Assembly (NCBI GenBank): GCA_037974665.1
Contig: CM075775.1
Location: 68,046,622 to 68,110,621, forward strand
DNA from: Ehretia macrophylla
Taxonomy: Eukaryota; Streptophyta; Magnoliopsida; Boraginales; Ehretiaceae
Length of the DNA stretch: 64,000 bases
Direction of reading: 5' to 3'
The notes below the pieces were generated by a model, which saw only the letters and a list, made by a program, of their open reading frames with translations, ran no database searches and was not told where the DNA came from. Both the position numbers and the translations under genes were made by a program. Shown here piece by piece: positions 23,844 to 34,630 of the stretch. Position 1 is the stretch's first letter, and every line of letters begins with the position of its first letter.

Positions 23844-23962
23844 GGGGTGCAACACGAGGACTTTATAGGGGGTCACCCATCATACTACTACTCTAGCCCA
23901 AGCACGCTTAACTTCGGAGTTCTGATGGGATCCGGTGCACTAGTGCTGGTATGATCGCACCT
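23844..23962 (-). rRNA. 5S rRNA gene copy L20
   Basis: Variants: G99A, G98T, G97A, G81T (C box), C78G, G68T (intermediate element), A23G, G1A. Confidence 0.94.
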
Positions 23963-24520
23963 GTCATGTTGAGTGCACAATTCCTATATGTGTTAACGGT
24001 TCACAGTCCCAGCCTAGAGTGATGGCTCATTCAAAAGGCCCAATGGGATTAACGACAACCCATCCGCTCGAATAACGCAGCATCCTCGCAAGACGTGATA
24101 TAGACACGTTGTAGGGCTCTCTGATGTCCCGCGAGTCAGGTTGTCCTCCTTTTAATAGCTCATGACGTACGATCTGGGACGGAAAAATAGAGGAAGAGAA
24201 GAAAAGTGGCCTGAAACTGATGAAAATGTTCGATTTTTGGCTCCAAAAATGGGCACAACGAGCAAGCTGGCTGCCCCCGTTGTAGAGCTCTCAGAGAGCT
24301 TTGCAACAGTATGTTGTGCACCGTGTAACTCCTTACAGATCAAAAGTTATGGGCACTGGAGCGACAGAGACCTGGTCACAAACCCTACGCCCTCGGTTTG
24401 CGGGCCCAGCCTCTACGTGAAGTGAAGTTGTGTTGCCCAATGTTATGTGGGATTCGGTAATAGAGATTTGGTGGATAAAGTATCTTGGCAACCCAAACCA
24501 CGGCAAAAAAAATTGAAAAT

Positions 24521-24639
24521 GGGGTGCAACACGAGGACTTCCAAGGGGGTCACCCATCCTAGTACTACTCTCACCAAAGCACGCTTAGCTTCGTAGTTCT
24601 GATGGGATCCGATGCATTAGTGCTGGTATGATCGCACCC
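24521..24639 (-). rRNA. 5S rRNA gene copy L21, last minus-strand copy
   Basis: Variants: G97T, C67T, G64T, T52C (A box), C46A, C28T. Its upstream spacer runs only to 25060, where the strand switch places it back to back with R0. Confidence 0.95.
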
Positions 24640-25058
24640 ATCATGTTGAGGGAACAATTCCTATATGTGTTAACGGTTCATAGTCCCAGCCTAGAGAGAT
24701 GGCCCATTGAAAAGGCCCAATGGGCTTAAGGACAACCCATCCGCTTGAACAACGCAGCATCCTCGCAAGACGTGATATCGACAAGTTGTAGTTCCCTCTG
24801 ATGTCCTACGAGTCAGGTTGTCGTCCTTTTAACAACTCACGACGTACGATCCGGGATGAAAAAACAGAGCGAAAGGAGAAAAGTTGCCTAAAACTGATGA
24901 AAACGTTTGATTTTGGGCTCCAAAGAGGGGCACGACGAGCAAGCTTGTTGCCCCTGTCGTAGAGCTCTCAAAGTGCTTTAGAACGGTATGCTGTGCGCTG
25001 CGTAACTCCTTACGGATCATAAGTTATGGCCACCGGAGCGACGAAGACCTGGCCGCAA

Positions 25059-25060
25059 AC
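25059..25060. other. Strand-switch junction of the 5S array
   Basis: Left of this point the minus-strand spacer reads normally through GGCCGCAAAC; right of it the plus-strand promoter flank begins at ATATAGGAATTG. The two sides share the dinucleotide AC. About 130 bp of the left spacer's far end and all but about 26 bp of the right copy's upstream spacer are missing. Confidence 0.85.
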
Positions 25061-25086
25061 ATATAGGAATTGTGCCTCAACATGAC

Positions 25087-25205
25087 GGGTACGATCATAC
25101 CAGTACTAATGCATCGGATTCCATCAAAACTCCGAAGTTAAGCATGCTTGGGCGAGAGTAGTTCTAGGATGGGTGACCCCCTGGGAAGTCCCCGTGTTGC
25201 ACACC
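25087..25205 (+). rRNA. 5S rRNA gene copy R0
   Basis: Variants: G5A, C18T, C28T, C34T, G41A, G58A (A box), A77T, T106C, C117A. Six of the nine are C/T or G/A transitions. It keeps an ATATAGG element and -1 C but no further upstream spacer of its own. Confidence 0.94.
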
Positions 25206-25232
25206 CTTTTTAATTTTTTTGGCCTGGTTAGG

Positions 25233-25237
25233 GTTGC
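25233..25237. other. Target-site duplication, left copy (Athila)
   Basis: GTTGC, identical to 36203-36207. Removing the element restores the usual GGGTTGCCAAGATAC of the 5S spacer. Confidence 0.95.
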
Positions 25238-26807
25238 TGATGTATTCATATTTTCAGGGCTATTTCTTTGTTTTTTAGAATTAATTATGTACATTAATTA
25301 TAATATTTGATCACTTTAATTGTATTTTTGTGCATGTAGGAATTAAATGATGAAAAAGTATTTGGGGCTGATTTGAAAAGAAGTTGGCTAAAGAAAAAGA
25401 TAACAAAGAAAAAAAAACAAATAGTCCACGTTGGAGTTGAAAGGGCAAAAGGCCATGTGGTCAACGGGTCAACTTAGTCCATATTGGACTTTGTACTGAA
25501 AACAAATAAACAAATCTTGGCTATACGTTGGACCATGAAGAAAGGTCTGATTTGGACTTAAGAAAAGTAAATAAAGCTTTGGTAAAAAAAGAGAACAAAA
25601 GCATGGAAAAGTCAAAGGCCTAAGGCCACGGAGATTAAGCCCATCTCAGTATTAGGGCGGTGGACTTTTATTATAAAAAGGCACGCAGTAGCAATTGCAA
25701 ATGGGAGAGCTGCGGCGTGAGAACAATAACGAAAAAGAGGAGGCAGTGCGACGCAGTAGGAAAAAGAATGAGAGGCAGAAAGCTTTGAGAGCATTGGACA
25801 GTGCGAGAAAAAATTAGAAAAAGACAGAAGCTTCAGCAGTAGAGGGAAAAAAATAGTTTGACGACAGAGAAGGAAAAAATTGCAGTGAGCCTTATTTTTC
25901 TTTACTGTTCAGGTTTTGAGTTAAAGATTCGCTTTGCAATTGAGATTTAATCTGTGTTTTAAATTATTATTTTCAACAGATTCGAATTAATTTACGAAGA
26001 AGTTTAATTCACTTTCTTTTTATAATTTTGATTCAGTTTTGTTGAACATGAACAATTAATTCATTGTTTAGGGTAGGATTACTATGCAATAATTTAGTTT
26101 TATGGTCTTGAACTTGGTTGGATTATTTTGATGCTAGTCTTATATATTTGATTTACATGCTTTATTATTTATTCTATTAATTTGTTATGCTTGTAGCTAG
26201 TAATTAATAGGAATTCATAGGGTAGATCAAATATATAAATTGGGCTTGATTGTGAAAACTATAGGTTGTACCATAGTTTTCTTCCACTTAATTAATTAAT
26301 TCGTAAGCCTAGGATTTTAGGACAAATCTATACTCTGGCTAGATAAAGGACTTGGAGATAGCGTTGCACCTCGAAACTAGGTCTAACCTGTTAATTAGTT
26401 AACTTTAGGTGATTATTTAATTAATTAGGCTTGTAGTCTAATTTTGCATCAAAATAAGAAATCCTAAGTTCGAGCCTAGAATTCAACTTTGCATAGGAAT
26501 CCGATCCCTAAACCTTTCTCAATAGTGGTCAAACTTCAATTTCAACTTTCATATTTAATTTTAGTTTTCGCATTTAATTTCACTTTTATTTTATTTTTAG
26601 TTAACTTTCATTTAAATCACTCAATTTGCAATTTAATTTAGTTTAATTACTTAGGCACTTTACTTACACTTTTCTACAAACTTTCAAATTGTCTCCCTGT
26701 GGATTCGACCTCGCACTAGCACACTACACTACAATTACTCGTGCACTTGCGAGTTAAAACTTGGCTTAGAATTGAGCTTAATTTTACCCTAAGCTAAGCA
26801 CCCATCA
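25238..26807 (+). repeat. Athila 5' LTR
   Basis: 1570 bp, TGATGTATTC to CACCCATCA, with TG/CA ends. Contains a TATA box at 25672 and, near its end, the GTCTCCCTGTGGATTCGACC stretch typical of Athila. No coding sequence. Confidence 0.95.
25672..25679 (+). promoter_or_regulatory. TATA box of the Athila LTR
   Basis: TATAAAAA, 435 bp into the LTR; the same element is present at about 35067 in the 3' LTR. It probably sets the start of the genomic RNA around 25705. Confidence 0.65.
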
Positions 26808-26813
26808 AGTTTT

Positions 26814-26831
26814 TGGCGCCGTTGCCGGGGA
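26814..26831 (+). other. Athila primer-binding site (tRNA-Asp)
   Basis: TGGCGCCGTTGCCGGGGA matches all 18 bases of the complement of the plant tRNA-Asp 3' end and lies six bases after the 5' LTR. Confidence 0.93.
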
Positions 26832-27211
26832 GGCACAATATTGTTTTTGGACTAGTGTAGTATTTTGTTTAAGTGTTAGTATTTAGTTATTTAGTTATTT
26901 AGTTATTTTTGCAAAAAAAAAATATTTTTCTTGTTTTACTTTATTATTTTTAGATTACTTTATTAGTTGTTTTAGTTTAAATAGTTATCTTGAATTTTTT
27001 ATTTTTTTTTATTTTTATTTTTATTTTTTATTTTTTTATTTTATTTGATTTCTCTATTATCTTATTTATTTTATTCCTTTTTATTCATTTAGTAATTCAT
27101 TTATTTTACTTTTCGTTTATTTATTTATTTATCTAGTTTTCTAGTTGATTATTTTTCTTAAATAGTTTATTTCTTGTTTTAGGTTTTTATTTCAATTTAG
27201 TAATTTCTCAT
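26832..27211 (+). other. Athila leader, AT-rich
   Basis: About 380 bp between primer site and GAG, dominated by T runs broken by single A (densest at 26985-27050) and TTTA repeats. Not coding; the likely leader and packaging region. Confidence 0.7.
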
Positions 27212-30200
27212 TTGCTAGGCTTCTTGTGTATGCTTGGACGTCGTTCTTTAGGATTGCCTTTAGAACCCTTTGACCCCGAGCCACAAAGAATCCCACACCG
27301 TAGGAATCAGAAGGGCTTAACTACAATCATGGCGGAGCATGAAGGAAATTTGAATGTGCCTCAAAATGTTAATAATCCTCAAATTCCCCATCTTCCCATT
27401 GTCCCCAATAATCCTGATCCTGATGATATACCTCTTAGGCAGCATTTTCTCCCGACCACATATCAGCCGAATATTGCTATCCGACCACCTGCCATCCATA
27501 ATGTGGACTTTGACATGAAACCTGGTACGATAGCAGTACTTCCATCATTCTACGGGAAAAGCAATGAAAATCCACATGCGCATATTCGTGATTTTCTTGA
27601 GATATGTACCACTGTGCATGTTCCAAATGTTACTCAAGAAAATATCCGATTGCGTTTCTTCCCACTTTCTCTTAAGGACAAAGCTAAAGAATGTCTTCAT
27701 TCCCTTGAAGAGGGAACCATTACTTCTTGGGAAGAACTGTTGACTCAATTTCTGTTTAGATTTTTTCCGATGGCCCAGACCTCATCTCTTCAAGAGAACA
27801 TCATGACTTTTTCCCAGTCCGATTTAGAGTCATTTCATGAAACTTGGGATAGGTTTAATGGACTCATTCGTCACTGCCCACACCATGGGTTCGATAGGCC
27901 TAGGTTGCTTCAGTATTTCTATAGAGGTTTGACACCACAGCAGAAAACGATGGTGAATTCAATGAGTAATGGAGGGTTTTATAACCTCACCCCAAATGAG
28001 GCATGGGCCCGACTTGATAGTATTGCCAAAGACTCATTTCAAGACTCAACAATGGATAGAATGGGTAAGCCCACTTCTAGGAGGACACTATATGAGGTGA
28101 GCATAAATGGGGACCTAAACTCATAAGTGGCAGCTTTGACCAAGAAATTTGATCAGTTTATATCTTTAGGGTCTACTTCTTCACCTGCCCTACCAAATGT
28201 TCAATGTTGTGCTTTATGTTCTGCAGTGGACCACCCTACACTAGGGTGTCCTCTTGCCTCTCAGTTCCCTGAATTTATTCAGGAACAAGTTTGTCCTGGC
28301 CAGGGTTATTCTCGCAATTACAATCCATATTCGAATACATATAATCCTGGTTGGCGAGATCATCTAGCTTTCTCATGGCGTCAAGGGAATCCTGACCCTT
28401 CATTTTCACAGGCTCAAGTGCAAAAGCCTCAATCTAATCCTCCTGGATACTATCATGTGTCTAATGGGCCTCACTTTAAACTGCAACCAGGGAATCAATT
28501 TCAGCCTAGCCCTCATCTTCCTCCTAACAAGCCTGATGATAAGTTTGACAAGTTACTTCAAGTAATTCATGCTCAGCAGCAATCTATTGCTGAGTTGGAA
28601 ACTCAAGTTGGGCAACTGGCCCAACAAATTACTAGGAGGGATGAGGGTAAGCTCCTTGCTCAGACTGTCGAGAATCTACATGGCCAGTGTAGCAATGTCC
28701 ACAATGAGACCACCCATGAGCAAGCCAAAGCTGTTATCACCCTTCGGAGTGGTTACCAGTTAGATAATCAGGTGGATGAGTCTAATGGAACAAAGAGAGT
28801 GAGTGACAAGAGTAGGAATACAAAAGAGGTTGAGGAAAAGGTTGAAAGAGTAGGAAGTGAGTCGGGAGATGAGATAGAGAATAGTAGAGAAAACACCATT
28901 CCTTCGCAGAGAGATGAGAAGCAGGTTGTAGATCACAGTGATGATAGTCCTTCTAGGGTGCCTTATCCTACTGCTTTAGAGTGACCTAGGAAAGATGATA
29001 AGCAGTCTCGGGTATTAGACCACTTGAAGGATATTAAGATAAACCTGCATCTTATTGAAGTTATCCAACAGATACCGTCTTATGCCAAATTCCTCAAAGG
29101 CTTGTGCATTAGGAAGAGGCAATCTACCCACATTCTAAAGAAGGTGAGGCTCACAGAGAAAGTAAGTAGCATATACACTAGGGGCCTTCCGCCCAAGTTT
29201 AATGACCCCGGAGCCTTCACCATTCCTTGCATCATTCAAGATCAACAAGTAGATCATGCCCTCCTTGACTTAGGGTCTAGTGTGAATCTCATTCCATTTG
29301 CAGTATATGAGCGTTTAGGTTTGGGGGAGTTGACTCCCACAAATGTTACACTTCAGTTGGCAGATCGATCTTAGAGACGACCTAGAGGGATAATTGAGGA
29401 TGTCTTAGTTAGAGTTGGTGAATTTCTTTTCCCAGTTGACTTCATTGTCTTAGACATGGACTCAGGACTAGACACTAGGCATGCAACACCAGTTCTTCTA
29501 GGGAGACCTTTTCTGGCCACAGCTGATGCGGTGATATATTGTAGGACAGGGATGATTGAATTAACCTTTGGGAATATGAGAGTTAAGGTGAGGGTCGCAG
29601 AGGCGGCCAATCGAGTAAGTAGACATTCTGAGGATGAGTGCTTCATGGTTGATATCATTGACCCTTGTATTGAGGGACATGCCTATTCGATGTTGACTGT
29701 TGATGATGAGCTTGCAGAGCTTGAGGCAATCTTGACTCAATTTGACTCTGATTCATTTGTGAAAGAGCTAGTAGCTTCTACTTCTGTAGTGTCTAATCTT
29801 AGCCCTGACAAGGCTAATGATAGTCGTAGCTCCCTTCCATCCAAAGTTTGTCCTGATCCCCATCCGGTTGAGTCTCTTCCAGCTTTAGAGCTTAAACCTT
29901 TGCCTACGCATCTTAAATATGTGTACTTAGGACCTAATGATACCCTCCCAGTAATTATCGCATCAGAACTGACCACTGAGCATGAGGAGAAATTGTTAGG
30001 AGTCTTTCGTGATCATCAAAAGGCTATAGGGTGGACCATTTCTGACTTACGAGGTATAGACCCTTCGTTGTGTATGCATCGGATTCACTTAGAAGATGGT
30101 GCTACTCCTTCCCGCGAGATGCAAATGAGGCTGAACCCAGACATGAGTGAGGTTGTTTATAAGGAAGTCATTAAACTTCTCGATGCAGGTATCATTTACC

Positions 30201-32794
30201 CGATTTCTGATAGTTCATGGGTCAGTCCGGTGCAGGTGGTACCAAAGAAGTCTGGGATCACAGTAGTCCCTAATGATAAGGGTGAGCTTATTCCTACACG
30301 CACCGCTACTGGGTGGCATGTCTGTATTGACTATAGAAAGCTTAATGCCAAGACCCGGAAAGACCATTTCCCTCTACCCTTTCTTGACCAGATATTAGAT
30401 AGAGTAGCCAGATAGGGCTACTACTGCTTCTTAGATGGGTATTCCGGGTATAATCAGATCCGAGTCTTCCCCGAGGACCAAGAGAAGACCACCTTCACTT
30501 GTCCATATGGGACCTTTGCTTATCGTCGTATGCCCTTCGGTTTATGCAATGCACCAGCGACTTTTCAGAGGTGTATGATGGCCATTTTTTTTGATATGAT
30601 TGAGAAGTTTCTAGAGGTCTTTCTGGATGATTTTTCAGTTTTTGGAGCTACATTTGATTAGTGTCTCACACACCTTTCCCTAGTGCTAGAGCGTTGTGTT
30701 AAAATGAATTTGGTGCTTAGTTGGGAGAAAAGTCATTTCATGGTTAGACGGGGGATAGTACTTGGTCATGTTATATCTCAGGATGGTATCCATGTGGACC
30801 CAGCCAAGGTTGAGTTGATAGAGAAACTCCTAGCACCAAAAATGATATGTGATGTTAGATCATTCCTTGGTCATGCCGGTTTCTACCGGCGTTTCATCAA
30901 AGACTTTAGCCACATTGCTCAACCTCTCTCCAGCCTCCTGGCACATGATATTCCATTTCATTTTGATGACGAGTGTGCCAAGGCATTTGAGAAGCTAAAG
31001 TCTTTACTGTCCTCCGCACCTATCATCCAGCCTCCTGATTATAGCCTCTCTTTTGAGATTATGTGTGATGCATCCGACTACACAGTGGGGGCTGTTTTGG
31101 GACAACGTAGGGATAAGTTTCCATGTGTGATCTACTACGCTAGTAAGACCTTAGATGATGCTCAAAAGAATTACACTACCACAGAAAAGGAATTGCTAGC
31201 TGTAGTTTTCTCCCTTGATAAGTTTAGATCATACATCCTAGGGTCAAAGGTGATAGTCTACACAGATCATGCGGCCTTGCGTTACCTACTTGCCAAACGG
31301 GATGCTAAACCCCGTCTGATTCGGTGGTTACTATTACTTCAAGAATTTGATTTGGATATTAGAGATAAAAAGGGGAGTGAGAATTCTGTCGCAGACCTTT
31401 TGTCACGTTTAGTCCTTGAATCTCCCACCGACTCCCTTCCTTTTAATGATACCTTCCTTGATGAGCAACTTTTTGCTGTCTCACATAGGATCCCCTAATA
31501 TGCCCATTTTGTTAATTATTTGGCAGCGAGAGAATTGCCTGCTCACTGGGGACGGGGAGAGAAGGATCGTTTCATGGCTCGAGTAAAACATTTTATTTGG
31601 GAGGATCCCTATCTCTTTAAGGTGTGTGCTGATCAGGTTATCCGACGATGTGTGCTGGAAGAGGAGTTTGATAGCATCCTTAGCTTTTGTCATGGGAAGG
31701 CATGTGGTGGTCATTTTGGAGGTAAGAGGACAGCTGCTAAAGTCCTCCAATGTGGGTTCTTTTGGCCTACTTTGTTCAGAGATGCCCAACAATTCTGTAA
31801 GAAATGTCATCGATGTCAACAATTTGGGTCTATCTCTAGGAGAGACATGATGCCCTTATCACCCATTTTAGTTTGTGAGATATTTGATGTGTGGGGCATT
31901 GATTTCATGGGTCCTTTTCCTCCTTCGTATGGGTACACTTATATTCTTGTGGCTGTAGACTATGTGTCCAAGTGGGTGGAGGTGGTGGCAACTCGAACCA
32001 ATGACCACAAAGTTGTGGTCAAGGTCATTAAAGAGCACATCTTTTCTAGGTTTGGGGTGCCACGTGTGCTTTTGAGTGATGGAGGAAAATATTTTCGCCA
32101 TAGGACACTTGAGTCATTATTGAGAAAATATTCAGTCCGGCATAAGATTGCAACACCTTATCATCCTCAGACGAGTGGGCAAGTGGAGGTGTCAAATAGG
32201 GAGATCAAATCCATTTTACAGAAAATAGTTAGGCCCGATCGCAAGGATTGGTCATGTCGTTTACACGATGCGTTATGGGCCTATCGCACAGCTTTTAAGA
32301 CTCCCATAGGTATGTCTCCATATAGATTAGTCTACGGTAAGGCTTGCTACCTCCCTGTTGAGCTAGAGCATAAAGCTTATTGGGCTATTAAAGCCCTGAA
32401 TTTTGACATACAACAGGCAGGTGAGAGTAGAAAATTGGCTTTGAGTGAGTTGGAGGAGCTTCGTTATGAAGCATATGAGAATGCCAAGCTTTATAAGGAG
32501 AGAATGAAGAGAATCCACGATAAATCTATTTTGCGCAAAACCTTCTCCCCTTCAGATAAGGTTTGGTTATTTAACTCTAAATTGAAGTTCTTTCTTGGAA
32601 AATTAAGGACTAGATGGGACGGACCCTATGAGGTGCTCGAGGCATACCCTTCAGGGGCTATTAAAATTAAACACCTCAAAGATGGGCGAGTCCTCACAGT
32701 TAATGGCCAGCGTTTGAAACATGCCCTTGATCCGAGTTCGGTTCCTCACGAAGTTGAATCTGTAGAGTTACGGGACACTTCTGACCTTACATGA
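27212..32794 (+). pseudogene. Athila gag-pol, one frame with six stop codons
   Basis: A single frame of 1860 codons with no frameshift; stops occur at 28124 (TAA), 28982 (TGA), 29372 (TAG), 30413 (TAG), 30659 (TAG) and 31496 (TAA). Codon positions: GAG capsid-like domain about 115-270, one CCHC zinc knuckle 333-346, protease DLGSS 686-690, reverse transcriptase about 970-1170 with FLDD ending at 1140, RNase H from about 1270 (D at 1276, TDH and ADLLSRL later), integrase from about 1490 with HHCC finger and first catalytic Asp near 1564, SDGG and GQVEVSNRE later. The final codons end with RDTSDLT before TGA. Two stops lie inside the reverse transcriptase region, so no active enzyme can be made. 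Start chosen at the first Met of the open frame (MLGFLCMLG); an internal Met at 27329 is an alternative. Confidence 0.93.
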
Positions 32795-34611
32795 GCAATG
32801 ATCTTCGCCTGGCTGTCGGCGTTAAATGCAGCGCTTCTAGGAGGCACCCTAGGAATAATTACTTTATTTTACTTCATTTAATTATGTTTCCCAACTTTTC
32901 GGTTGGACCTCCACTGGGTTATAGTGGGCTTTACCATTTTCTCGAAAATGGATTATCTTGTGTAATGGAAGTCTTGGGGTTAATTAGGATGGATACTATG
33001 AAAGTAAAATCATTGGCCGAAAGCGTAATGCCTGGCCTTCCCTCTTAAGTATGGGAAGATTTCTGGGGTTTGAGTACGTTGGTGGTTTGAAATTAATGGC
33101 CTCTCCTCCGCATTTTTAATGTACTTAGTTAACTCCATTTCTGAAGTTTTACAAGATTTGTCTTACGAACTAACATTCAATGGATTCAGATATTTGTATT
33201 CTAGCTCTCTTTATTTCAATTATTTCATTGTGCTTATTTATTTTTAGTGAGTTGGCTTTAGTGCCTCCCGGAGTTCGGAGCCTTTGTATGGGGATGTAAA
33301 TAGGGTCGGCCAACAAAAAAATCTCAAAAAAAATGAAAAAGTAAAAAAATATTTTTTTTTCTTTTATTATATTTTCTCATTTTATCTAGCCTTATCCTCT
33401 ATTGTTTTTCTCTTGAGCTAAATTACAAGTTGTAGATGTGAAGGGTTACCTTTCTTTTCATTATCTATCACTTCAGGTATGTCCATCTACTCCCTCTATT
33501 TCTCTTAATTGTTTTCTTTTGATACACTTTCACTATTAGGTTCTCATTATATGTTTTTTTCCCCCTTCGCATACCCCTAACATATTTTAATTTTATTTGC
33601 TTGAGGACAAGCAAACTTTAGGTTTGGGGGTGTAGGTGTTTAATTGTGTCTATTATTGTTTTGGGGAAAATCTAAACGAAATGTGAAAATTTTTGAAAAA
33701 AGTTTTTGATCTTTATGTTTATTTGTGGATTTGTGGTGGATTTTCTGGTAATTGAGGAGAGTAGGTGGTTCTTGATTTTATGAGGTAGTTTTGAGTTGAA
33801 CTTTTGGGATTGATTTTGATGAATGCGAGGCGTGGGGACTGTGAGATTATGCTTAGACTATTGTGGTCCCATGACTTGGTTGTAAGATGATGAGATATAA
33901 TGTGGTTGTGATATGAGTGTCCTCGCTTGAGTAGTCTTGTTTGCGTGCTTGAGCCCTTATAGTTAAAAATAGAAAAAAATAGAAAAAACAAAAAAAAACA
34001 AAAACAAAACAAAACAAAAAATAAAATAAAAAAATTATTATTTACTTCTATCTCTTAGCACCACTATCCTTGTATTCATTGTTTATTTTTAGGGATATGT
34101 GCTTAAGGTGTGTGGTGTTTCGGTGTTCAACACTTCGAGTAAGTAGGGTACGCATGGGGCCTTTCAACGCCTATCAACCTAAGCCTTAAGTTGTTGGGAT
34201 TGATGACCTCGAAAGCTCATTACACGGGGTGTTGAGTTGACCGTTTAGGACCAAGCACCTAATAAAAAGAGATGAAATATGTTTACTTTTATGTTTTAGG
34301 ATGAATAAAGAGGGTGAAAGGCATGTATGGAGGACTATAAAGGCAATAGGGTTACAAGTATTATGATCTAATTGTATTAAGTTGTCTTGTTTCTTAGTTA
34401 CGTGGAGACTTCATAATGTTTGGTGTAGTCTTGTAGAAAACATGTTTTTCCTTTAAAGAGAGAGATCCAAATGAGTTCGCTTAACTACTACATCATAGGA
34501 TCAATCGTTCCCCGAACCTTGTCCTTTTATTAGAGTTGATTGACTCGTTAGCGCAATCTCTTGAGAACTTGAATATTTGCTTAGAGCCTAGTCTTGCTTG
34601 AGGACAAGCAA
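32795..34611 (+). other. Athila 3' non-coding region in place of an env-like gene
   Basis: About 1.8 kb between pol and the polypurine tract. Many Athila elements carry an env-like third gene here; I find no long frame or membrane-type protein. The start holds GCGTTAAATGCAGCGCTTC and GGAGGCACCCTAGG (32820-32852), which resembles a short post-pol motif I recall from Athila relatives. An A/T-rich AAAACAAAA tract occurs near 33965-34035. Two hairpin-plus-purine modules are listed separately. Confidence 0.6.
33596..33633 (+). other. Internal hairpin and polypurine-like module, copy 1
   Basis: TTTGCTTG, loop AGGA, CAAGCAAA (8-bp stem, 33596-33615), then AGGTTTGGGGGTGT at 33620-33633. Resembles the true polypurine end of the element 997 bp downstream but is followed by AGGTGTTTAATTG, not by an LTR. 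Confidence 0.75.
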
Positions 34612-34630
34612 GAGGTAGGTTTGGGGGTGT
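34593..34630 (+). other. Hairpin and polypurine tract at the 3' LTR, copy 2
   Basis: CTTGCTTG, loop AGGA, CAAGCAAG (8-bp stem, extended to 9 by T34592-A34613), then the purine-rich GAGGTAGGTTTGGGGGTGT ending exactly at the 3' LTR. This is the functional primer position for plus-strand synthesis. Confidence 0.85.

Larger units (their letters stand above)
11212..25060 (-). repeat. 5S rDNA array, minus-strand block 2 (copies L2-L21)
   Basis: About 20 units, mostly 676-678 bp. Two are short: 604 bp between L7 and L8 (spacer deletion at 15393-15396) and 653 bp between L9 and L10 (deletion near 17017). The spacers fall into recognisable families repeated at distance: L3-L7 resembles L12-L16 at an offset near 5.98 kb, and L17-L18 resembles L19-L20 at 1355 bp. 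Block 2 ends inside a spacer at the strand switch. Confidence 0.96.
25061..25237 (+). repeat. 5S rDNA array, plus-strand block 1 (copy R0 and terminator flank)
   Basis: Holds a minimal 5S unit: 26 bp of promoter flank, the R0 gene and the T-rich terminator with GGTTAGGGTTGC, at which the Athila element is inserted. The unit resumes unchanged at 36203. Confidence 0.95.

Noticed and set aside
32791..33048. Possible env-like start after Athila pol
   Set aside because: Only 85 codons, no signal peptide plus transmembrane pattern, and it overlaps the end of pol.
33719..34012. Minus-strand frame of 97 codons in the Athila 3' region
   Set aside because: Created by an A/T-rich tract (phenylalanine-rich translation); antisense to the element and not conserved by sight.
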